DNA of 64,000 nucleotides. Source: Flavobacteriales bacterium. GTDB lineage: Bacteria > Bacteroidota > Bacteroidia > Flavobacteriales_D > Crocinitomicaceae. Numbering within the stretch: position 1 is the stretch's first letter; each line of letters starts with the position of its first letter. The translations under genes and the position numbers were made by a program. Location: NCBI GenBank assembly GCA_013373595.1, contig JABXHO010000062.1, positions 1 through 64,000 on the forward strand, written 5' to 3'. Of the stretch, positions 44,901 through 54,000 are shown in pieces. The notes beneath the pieces are model-generated. The model was not told where the DNA came from. It saw nothing but the letters and a program-made list of their open reading frames with translations, and ran no database searches.

Positions 44901-47862
44901 CTTTAACAGAGCCTGCAACGATAAATGGCTTCGCGGATTCCGCTGCGAGTGATGCAGCAGCACCGATGGAGAATCCAAAACCAAAGATGTAGAGTCCAGC
45001 ACTACCCCCCAATTGGATGGATGCCCCTTTTTGTTTTGGACGTTTGCTGATTTTTCCTGCCACATCAAGGTAGGCGCTAAGTTCTGCACGTAACGGTCCA
45101 AATTTCTTTTCAACTTCGAACGACGCCCCTGCTCCGGTACTGATTCCATTCGAAGACAGCATAAAGTAGAAGTACGCATTGAAGAGATCCAGTAGGCGTA
45201 CCTGAATACGTCGGCTTTCTGGTAAATCTTTACCGATATTGATGTACCATGCTCCGCTGTTGCCCCAGAAGAATCCCATTTCAATAAGTCCGTCAACTGT
45301 TGCGATTCCTCCTGGGTTGTCTCCATCATCTGGAATTTTGTAGTTCACTCCAAAGGCTGTTTCAACCGAATTACTCGTAATCGCGACCAGAGCGAAGAAC
45401 GGTGGGTCTTGAGTGGTATCGAGTCCAATACGCTCTTTGAGAATTTGTCCCTGACCTTGTAGCAGGAATACTTCTGGTAGGCTCAACAAGAAAAATATTT
45501 TCGCGGAGAACGCTTTCCCACTGTCGGTTGCAGTTGCCAGCGAAACTCCAGCACCAAGGCTAAATCCATCCGTTTGTTCGAATTTCGATCCCTGAATTCC
45601 TTCTTTGTAATCTGGTTCGATTTTCGCCTTGTAGTATTTCCACCATGGTTCTGTCGGATCGACATTTGCGGCTTCTTTCGTTGCCACGTAGCGCTGTCCA
45701 ACAAGTCCGCGAAAACCGTAAATACCAAGTCCAGTTGCTCCTAGAACAATTGGCGTGGACAGTTCCAATCCTACATCTATAAGGAAAGCTGGAACTTTAG
45801 GATTTAATCTCATCGCCGCGCTTCCGCCCATTTTCAATTTCGGCAAGGTGAAGTCTACCCCACCCTGATATTCGGTTCCGCTCGCGGTATCCTTCATAGC
45901 CAGGAAGCCTGATAACAACAAGGCGGCATCTTCCGGTTTGGCGTTTCCTGGAATGACGATATCGATGGCGATACTTTGGATGCGCATGTAGAAATGCAAA
46001 TCACGACCCGCACTTTCATCTACATCTGAAGTCCAATACAAGGCTATTCCGTTACCACTAGCATCGACACCTCCTGGATTTACACTAATCCCGCCATCGA
46101 ACGTTACGTATTTGTATTTACGCATTTCTGGCAACAAGGTATTGGAATTGGTTCTTTCTTGTTCATGCGACCCCATTCCAACAGCAGTTACGGACAGTTC
46201 CACAGGTCCTAACTTCAAGCTAACAGCCTTCGGAAGGGTAATTTTCCCTCCTTCAATTTCAATTTCACCGTCATCCCAAATTATAAGTTTTTTTATGTCG
46301 AGTTTGTCTGGAAGGAAATTGCCTATAGCACCACCAAGGTCCTCAAAATTAACTGCTCCAGAGATACCAAAGAACCAACGTCCATCCTCGCGCCCAACAA
46401 AAACACTGCTGAGTTCAATTGATAAGATGTCTTTGATCTTTATTGCTGTAATACTCTGGTCTTCGGATGCTGTTACTTTGAAGTCACCATCCTGACCGAT
46501 GTGGACATTGATGTTAATTTCTGCTGGGTTACCAGCAGCGTCTTCAAACCCCGGTATCATTAATGTTCCGTTAATATTGGAACCGACAATCGCATTTTGT
46601 TGAAACGTCATGTCAAACGAATTGAAACAAGCCTTAAGCTTATCTCCAAATGTTTTACACAACCCAGCCCCTGTTGTTTCAAGCCCCACTGTTCCAGAGA
46701 TTCCTCCAGTGCCAATCAATAAATTTCGACCGACGATTGCCCCCCCCGGAGGGCTCGTCGGATCATCTTTAATAAATGGAGGCAACCCAATTTCGAGGTA
46801 CTCAACGAAGACTCCAATAAAATCATTTGGCCTTCCGTCTGCCGTTGCTTCTGGAATATTCGTTTCCTTAGAAAAATCCACCTTCGCATTAGTGAAACCA
46901 ATGGTAAAACCTGTTTGCCCTATCTGAGCTTTAGGATAATCCCCCGGAAATGAAACGGTCGGACTTCCTGGATATCCTATTCCTCCTTCTGTGGAGAAAT
47001 TAAACGAGTCGAAATCGAAATCTAAGCGAAGTAAAATTGCTTCATCATCTTCTACCGTTCCATCAGGTTTGATCGGAACGAGAACATTTCTAGGAAACTG
47101 AAATGCTAAACTTACATCTAACTCAGCTTGAATTTTTGGGATGAAGAGTTCCTTGACACGCTCAACAGCACTTGTTCCTGTTTTAAATGCAAACAGCTGA
47201 TCAATATTATCCAATATGTCTTCAACTTCTCCTACCTGATCAAGAATCTTAAAAACTAAATACGCAAATGAAGATGCGGCAGATTCAGCTGAGTTAAATA
47301 TCGAATCGGTCAATTCTCGAATCGCCATCTCAGGATCATTTAGTAACGGCACTGGTATTTCATTTATTGTACCAGCCAAGTCATTTACCTCATTCAACAT
47401 GGCAACGAGCTCAGCAATACTTCCATTTTCGGTAAATAGGTCAATTATCTGCTCTAGCAATTCGGAAATTTCAATATCTAAAATTTCCAGTAGCATATTA
47501 AAAAAAGCGAATGGCTCGGCGCTAAAACTATCTAATGAGAAATTACTTACATACTTCAGAATTTCCTGTTCGTACGTCACTGAAATCGGAATAATCGTTT
47601 GAGTTGGGTCGCTTGGATCAGGATTGAAAAGCAGTTTAAAATCGGTTCCGGGGATACCTATTCCCAATTCCTTAAACGCTACGATTACCACATAGAAACT
47701 TCTAGTATCGCCAGATGGAGATTTCTCAACCTGAAATTCCTTTACAAAAACTCCATCGAGCAAGTTTTCCAACCCGTCCTTAATGAACCCGAGTTGTTCT
47801 GGCAATGACTCAAGCGTGACAACGTCTGAAAGTCTTGGATATGATTTATTTAAGGTAGACAT
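41941..47862 (-). CDS. Giant protein of unknown function, second gene of the giant operon
   Basis: A 1,973-aa protein. Residues about 115-250 are helical and leucine-rich (FFNMLLEILDIEISELLEQI and similar). Residues about 270-1000 are glycine-rich beta strands with alternating hydrophobics (LGIYGFRGLVGQRYV, SIQLGGSAGLYIFGFGFSIG), reminiscent of a large barrel or beta-solenoid. The last third has Cys-containing beta modules (CENPSPTWIPVAQ, NCGYSCEIEFQLL). No signal peptide, transmembrane helix or T9SS sorting domain is visible. It lies between the giant protease gene (150 bp away) and the propeller/fibronectin giant (28 bp away). The initiator ATG at 47862 has no obvious Shine-Dalgarno sequence. 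Function unknown; a structural partner of the two flanking proteins is the simplest guess. Confidence 0.55.
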   Translation of the reverse strand: MSTLNKSYPRLSDVVTLESLPEQLGFIKDGLENLLDGVFVKEFQVEKSPSGDTRSFYVVIVAFKELGIGIPGTDFKLLFNPDPSDPTQTIIPISVTYEQEILKYVSNFSLDSFSAEPFAFFNMLLEILDIEISELLEQIIDLFTENGSIAELVAMLNEVNDLAGTINEIPVPLLNDPEMAIRELTDSIFNSAESAASSFAYLVFKILDQVGEVEDILDNIDQLFAFKTGTSAVERVKELFIPKIQAELDVSLAFQFPRNVLVPIKPDGTVEDDEAILLRLDFDFDSFNFSTEGGIGYPGSPTVSFPGDYPKAQIGQTGFTIGFTNAKVDFSKETNIPEATADGRPNDFIGVFVEYLEIGLPPFIKDDPTSPPGGAIVGRNLLIGTGGISGTVGLETTGAGLCKTFGDKLKACFNSFDMTFQQNAIVGSNINGTLMIPGFEDAAGNPAEININVHIGQDGDFKVTASEDQSITAIKIKDILSIELSSVFVGREDGRWFFGISGAVNFEDLGGAIGNFLPDKLDIKKLIIWDDGEIEIEGGKITLPKAVSLKLGPVELSVTAVGMGSHEQERTNSNTLLPEMRKYKYVTFDGGISVNPGGVDASGNGIALYWTSDVDESAGRDLHFYMRIQSIAIDIVIPGNAKPEDAALLLSGFLAMKDTASGTEYQGGVDFTLPKLKMGGSAAMRLNPKVPAFLIDVGLELSTPIVLGATGLGIYGFRGLVGQRYVATKEAANVDPTEPWWKYYKAKIEPDYKEGIQGSKFEQTDGFSLGAGVSLATATDSGKAFSAKIFFLLSLPEVFLLQGQGQILKERIGLDTTQDPPFFALVAITSNSVETAFGVNYKIPDDGDNPGGIATVDGLIEMGFFWGNSGAWYINIGKDLPESRRIQVRLLDLFNAYFYFMLSSNGISTGAGASFEVEKKFGPLRAELSAYLDVAGKISKRPKQKGASIQLGGSAGLYIFGFGFSIGAAASLAAESAKPFIVAGSVKVCVKVLRKDRCAEFSFTWTFTNDLDLSETPLLKENLRDSAKAINMQTQESFELWAGTSLPADPDNDLIGNIVPMDSFIDIEFLHGVLPSTNVLNNFGGNTMGSSYIDYVPPQRGKSDRVKHEYLLQDVKIMYHNGSAWVDFDIYAANTPMSMAPFVTTPLTVLKSGYWQYQSANLHNKLRIMAQSPLSYTSMGTGDVVVEDLGITTEEIFCPPGTIQMNCTNYEVFEIPDAGVGATLIPQDQLIWHEQFLMRINSGDGDWVTRSAFSLTKAVRIQSGESMEIIFSEPKADITLKLQTVTDGATVSFYRREQDLQPPGTLAAPTFSFVLVSSQTVLSTDSGIVDYSDTNNPIDRIVVDAGTCAQQPTECTEGITAIGQEFINLLQVLASRRQLTKTTLLTQSPYDNLWMNSLMYAGQGQCENPSPTWIPVAQTANSLIINIVDNCGYSCEIEFQLLQPNSTFSFDAIKNFTNPRLDLTVGGDGTGYLIDLNMNDGSMETVYISTCFESFDCSDMCATYVYSVCTLDVESALINATMPTLVEVEEEVQTIINSFNGSIQPIWRPDTNYAIQITTKDKLNREGGGYLTEHNNTAVYGFRTMGPIGHFHKYRNDAGINDMVPDYQALETVGSEDEFKLKNLLYYIDFPKCYPNADGQLINAKPLFFEDPKLLLYYTQNYVYEMFHNWSPFGGLPQLDIEFKVTILDPAIEEGATNSDGVLSWTLSELPLVSEEVTILNNMMTNGMPCSTTTVIDPQYPVANFQLPTLKPLKLYTAVFNLSYKRFPETEFETREILRYGFQTSRYANFTDQVGSWQLEGAAQTEGATREAIFYDGFAIDPADLATAITVVQDTVPTDDALRQEFGHPYNRLLEGALKMQAMEAPISTEFNVIKDTNSGNVIGILVKNPEPFNDPKLPSTELSGCIQMTVNAGGTFEYLYSKDLSSIFITNGSMNLGLSNSDVLEFTFKYKQYNGVDYDIVQTEIISFTYLS

Positions 47863-47924
47863 AACTAGTTCATTTATGGTCGGCGCACATTGCGTCGAAA
47901 TGGGTTAAATTTATTTGCTGGTGC

Positions 47925-47966
47925 ATCAATCTTATCGATTGATCTTCTCCTGTTAATCTGAGATTA
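47925..47966 (-). promoter_or_regulatory. Two inverted repeats between giant genes
   Basis: ATCAATC (47925-47931) and GATTGAT (47937-47943) can form a 7-bp hairpin with a 5-nt loop. TAATCT-G-AGATTA (47954-47966) is a second small palindrome. They lie in the 151-bp gap upstream of the 1,973-aa gene and could be an operator or a partial transcription stop; there is no T-run. Confidence 0.35.
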
Positions 47967-48013
47967 AGAAGCAGACAAGCATTATCTATTTTCGTGACTC
48001 TTTTCATGCGATC

Positions 48014-51000
48014 TTAGACTCCGAATTCTGTTAAGTATTCATCGATGTAGAACAAGCCTATTTCTGGATTCCTCAAGAATATTCGAATCAGCACTTCAGC
48101 TAGCGATGCATTAGGATCCACATTCAAATGACCGTTTGCACTAATAATACTTCCCTGAAGTGTATGAGCAGGGTCTTTTAAGTAGCTATATGCCTCAAAC
48201 GCACCGCTATCGTGTGTATCTGTCAACATCGTAAATAACTCCTGATAAACACTAAAAGATGGAGGTGCAAAGCCGTAAGCTATGTTGCATTCATTCACAA
48301 CCAAACTGAATTGCGTATCGCTATCTACATGTCCAAATGATTGATCACTGGGCACTAACTCATTGAGGTAATTACTACTTGCTCTTCCTCCGCTCAACCA
48401 ACCGTTAGCTCCAATAAAAATGACACCTGCTGCTTCGTCAACTGTGATAATATCTGGGTCGGAAACATTTCCAGGATCAAGCACTTCTTGAATGTACAAG
48501 TAGTCCGCTGATTCCAGAATTGGTGATCCAAGAGGGAAATTCGAATCAATATCCGCCTTAAGTGCAGTTAATTCGGCTTTTAACTCTTGAATTTTATTTC
48601 CAGTCGGATCATATACCACAGGTCCTGCTGCACTCTGAGCGTTACTAATTGCTTCACCGATCGAAGAGTAAATGACTTTTTCCGAAATAAGTGGATACGT
48701 CGTAGATCCAGCATCTTTGATTCGTTTGTGAACTTGTCCTCTCGGATCAAAAGACACGATCATGTATTCGTTAAATGATTCCAATGCGTTGAACATTGCC
48801 AGTTTTTTGAACCTTCTTAAATCATCCTGAATGGTTCGTCGACTTGTTCTGAACTTATTCTTCGAAGGATCGGTGAGATCCAATACTTCCGATTTGTAAG
48901 CACTCATGATAACATTCCCTTGCGTCTGGACATTCGTCTTGATCGCTTCCCAGCGCGTCTTGTTTTTCTGAATCTCACTCCACAACAGCGGCATATTTAC
49001 ATCTGCACTTTCGGCAACTGCGAACTCTTCTAATAGTCTCAATTCTAATGCAATATCGCTGAAGAATGTTTCCGCTATCATTAAATCGGACATGTACTTC
49101 AAGTCTTCAGTATTGACGCGGTCAGATCCATTTTGGAACAACACAGAGTATTCGGCTACGTAACCCTCTCTGTACTCATTCCTGTACCAACATACAACGC
49201 GGTAGAACGTGTAATTACCTTTGTAATTTGCTCCTCCTCCAAGCAAACGTCTTCCTAAAACAACTACTCTAGTTCCTGCGGGAAGCATAATAGGGTCACC
49301 TGCATTGACTACACCAGATCTTCCCCACGTATCTTCTGGAGTTCCTGTATAGGTTTGAACGTTTCCTGTATCATCATAGAGTTCCCATTCTAATTTATGG
49401 TTCGTATTCGTTTCTCTATCTACATCAACAATTAGTCTTCGATACACCTGTGGACTACCAGAATTATTCTTGTCCCATGTAATATCGTTCCAACTTGCAA
49501 CGGCCGGTTCTGGTTCTATCACAGCAGCCGCAGAAGAGCATAGGAAAGTACCACTACCACCATAAACTTCGAGTGTTTCAGGAAGTTCTGTGAAGGCTCC
49601 TGAACTGTTCAATCCTGCAAATCCAATTTCGGCCTTCAGGTACCCTAAACCGTTATCATCTAAATTGGATGTTTTCGAACGGATGTTGATGACTGGTGCG
49701 TAAATGGTATCATCCAAATTAGCAATATTCGTTTTGAGTGTGGCTAACTCTGCGTCAGTGATTGACAATCCCATTAAATTCAATGGTGAGCTTATTTCAT
49801 TTCCGATAATCTCATCTGAAACAATATCTAGGTAGTAAATCGTGTTTCCACCAACCACAATCTCACGCTTTCGTTTGTGCAAGCCTGGAAGTTTATTCCC
49901 TAATATTGCGTCAAAGAAACTTTGATCGAAGGATCCTGCCAGCAATCGTTTGTAACGCGAGCTTCCTCGCAAACTCAAAGCAGTTGTTTTCGGCACTGCA
50001 TAGAATATTGTTCTTCCCGAATCTTTTGCTACGCCGGAATCCACCACACCCTGGAAACCAATGCTATTGGCTCCGTCAATGTATGGCTCGGTTCCAACTG
50101 GCATCATCTGAGTACTCTTAGCATTCGCAAAGAATTCAGGTTCAGGGCCAAAAACATTATCGAAATCATGGTTCTTTGGAAGCAAACTGCCTTGATCTTC
50201 CGAATCGGTTCCGATATCGTCTATATACTTGAGTCGCACATAATATGAAACCAACGAAGTCACCGGTGTTGAAGGATCAGGTGGATAATTCAACAAGCCA
50301 ATGTCAATGGAATCCTCAGCATAACCATCAATATCCGTTGAAAAGTTATAGAATCGCTGCTTATCCTTTGTAAGTTCCAACATTCTACTCAGCTTCTTAT
50401 TGAACGGCTTACCCGATGAAAGATACACCTTGAAATTACTGGTCGATTTACCTCTCAAGTATGCTCTGAAAGGTACTGTTTCCTTTTTACTGTCATCATT
50501 TCCACTCACTAATGAAACATCTGCGGCAGTTAGTATTTTAATTGGCCAGCTATTAGTAGAATATCCCATTAAAGCTCCTGAATCCGATGGACCTCCTTTC
50601 TTACCGAGGATAACTTTAATTTCCGGTGGAACGACCTGACTAAAGTTGTATGTTTTTCCCTGAACCCCTCGGATATCCAGATAGATCGTGTTCCTATTAA
50701 AGAAATAAGGACTCAATAGTTTTACATATACATTTTCTTGTCCGGCTACATATTCTTCTACAGTAGCCGTTCCTCCTCCTTCTAGGTTCGCTTTAACTAT
50801 CCCACCGATACCGTGCATTCCATAAAATGCACATGGGTCAAGGTATCCCAAAATTTGCGATCGAGCGGTTAACTCAGCTTCTGTCGAAGCACCAGTTGCT
50901 GTGTAGGTTATTATGTTCTGTTTCTTCCGTACATCTCCGAATACAGGATTGAGGTTTTCGTCCTCCAAAATGATATCGAAACCAAAATTGTTCGAACCGC

Positions 51001-54000
51001 TTAATCCAACGAAATGTCCTAGGGTATCTCCTTTCTTCACTGGCACAGGTTGATTATCTCCACGACCGAAGAAACCCGCTGATAATGGAGTTCCATCGGG
51101 AAGTCCAACAAGGTCTAATCCTAAAGATTCTATTCCCACCACTTCACCAGGTGGAACTGATGCTACTGCGTTCACTTTCTTGTAGAGCTCTTCATAGCTT
51201 TCAACGGCATTCTTCACCAAATCAATCGTCCCTACAGAAGCTATATTCAAATCTGTCGAATTCGCAACCAATTCACTCTTTAGAATCCCTCGATAAACGA
51301 AGTATTTAACTTTGAGTCCTTGAATAACTCCTTGATCGTATGGTTTGAGTATAAGGTTTACGGTGGCATTCGGACCAGCAGGTCCGTCCACAGTATCCTG
51401 AGCAAAGACTACTCCAGCTGTTACCGCATAGGCTAATGGGTCTAATGCCCCAGCTGTTGTGAACAAGTTGGTCGTATTAAACGCGGTGCTACTATTTGGT
51501 CCAAAGGACATCGTTGCTGATTGACCGCTTGCAATCAAATCGGGTTGAGTGTAGAACAATACCTCTTGTTTTTCAGTCGCTCCCGATGTTCCTGTTGTCG
51601 ACTCAGGAGAGATTGTAGAAGGCGTTGTTACGATAATTTGATGTGCTTCAGAATATAGCTCAAACTCGTTTTCTTCATTGTATACTTTTACAGCAATGGA
51701 GATCTTAGACGTCGTTAAGCCAGCTTGAACTGTTGTTTCAAACACCGTTTGAATCTCTGGGGTATTCACATCTCCAGTAATGTTTGGATGTACAGTAATC
51801 CAGGTATCATTAAACGTGGTATCATCAATGACTGGGTCTATAAATTCGAAAGCGCTACTCGTTGTATTGTAATGATATTCAGCCACCTCTGGATTCGTTC
51901 CAGAGGAGAAAAACTCTCTTTTAAAAACAATGTGAATATTCTTCTTATAAAATACTCCCGATAGGGCTTTAAGATCAATACTCACCACTTCATCGATTGG
52001 CGAAGCGTCTATATTGATCAGGTTTACGGGTAAACCAATATTCCCAGTCTTACGGAACTGCGCATTGTAGAATCCTATCTCCCGAAATGAAATATTGTTA
52101 TTCGTTTGAGGTGAAAGACCATCTGTTATTGTTGCGCCATCTTTTACGATTCCATCGTGAGGTAGCACTTCCGCTAACGCAAATAGACGTTTTGTTCCAA
52201 AAGCGATTGCTTCTGGAGTATTCGTTCCGTCGAATTTATTTCTTGGTGGGAGGTGGTTATCAGGCCAACCTGAAAGGAACAACTTATGATGTTCGTCCGT
52301 TCCCTGCCCCTTACCTTTAATTGGTTCACTAAAATTTTCTATATTTTCATTAAGTATAATCGTCCCTTCAACACCCTTAGATATATCAAATGCAACTCCA
52401 GGATTAACTGTATTTAAGTTATTCAGCACGTAGTTCTCGAGCTGAAGGTTTTTGTCAGTTTTGACGCAAATAGAAAAACGAACATTATTAACATCTCTTG
52501 CGCTTGCATCTTTCGCCTTTTCGAAACTATCTTTTTTTCCGGCATTACGTACTCTAGCATATACTTGCCTTGATCCAGGACGCAAAACTATTGTCCACTC
52601 GTCCGCAATGTCATGGGTTCCTGTTCCAAACTTAATCCGTACTCCTGATGCTCCTCCCTCAATATCGGCAAAAGTGGTAGAAATAGTAATTGGAGATGGT
52701 GAAGATGTAACAGTGGAACCAACCGTTTTTTCGAAACTATAAGCGGTTGAACTATCAACTCGAATAACATAAGTTGTGAGTTCTGAAACAGGAGGCCCAT
52801 CATAAAAGGTGTCGACTTCAAGATCATCATCTCCCGAACCATCAAAGCTGGTCACTTTTGGAATCGCAATCTCTAAGTTCTGATTTAATTCATTACTGTC
52901 ATTTTCAGCCGCCAAATCCAAATCGGCTTGTTTTCTGACCCAAATATCAGGGCTTTGAATCGAGTCTCCATTTAAATCCTTACCATTATCATTTAGGTTG
53001 TTCTTGATATAGAGATCTACATCTTCAAATTTATAATCTTTAGCCTCTGTCACAGCATCCAGTGGATTGACTCTTCCGAAACCAAAAGCATGATTGTAAT
53101 CTGCTCTTCTACCTTTAGTAATAAAGTATGGAGAATTGTGCGTAAATTCTGGTTTATCAATGACAATCTTATTCGGTTCAATTTTCTCAACGATTACCCG
53201 AATTTCGCTTGAAACCTCTTTCACAATTACGTTTGCATTATAACTGTTCTGAACCGAGGTAGAGGCCTTTAATTTTAATGTAGTCTCATTGTTCGATGGA
53301 TTGATTGTTACAGCTGTTCCATCATTAATCAATTCTATTTCCTCCGTTTGAAAAGCTGGGTCGATTTCCACAACAACTCCTATCGGATTGACACCCGTAG
53401 GTAAAGTGAATGGTGCCGTTAAAACAATCCTACTACAACTTCCATCACGGCCATATTTTGGAGAACTATTTGATGTTGTACCAAAGCCGCTAATTTCTGC
53501 AGCAGTGCCATTGATCAAAATATGATCGCCCGTCTTGAAACCATCCGTGCTATTTACATCTATATTCGCTCCATTTACAGCGATTAAAGATGTTTTGGTG
53601 TCTCTTCCGATAATTAGCGTCTGCCCTTGCTTAAATCCTCGTCCATCTTTAACTACTATTGTAGTATCACTGGCGCTCACGGCATTTTTTAATGTTGATT
53701 CCCACCCTATAAGTAGGGTTTGTTTTAATTGAAAATCATCACTACTTGCAACAGTAATTTGTCTGCTAGAACCATTAAGTGTCCCAGAGGTAATATTGAT
53801 AGGTGCAGAATCAATGTCTTCATTGACTACTGCGCCTGTGGTAGAATTAATTTCCTGATGTTTCGCAATAAAGCCTCCCTCGTTATTAACTACTGGTAAA
53901 GCATTTGCCTCATCGTACATGTCTACCGAATTGAATTGTCTCCAATTCAGAATTGATCCAATAGTGCTGACACCTCTATGCCTCATGTTTATTGGAATAG

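Noticed and set aside
52452-52845. Small genes on the opposite strand of the giant genes.
   Set aside because: They follow the codon pattern of the opposite strand, have no recognisable domains and occur throughout all long genes here, as expected of antisense shadows.
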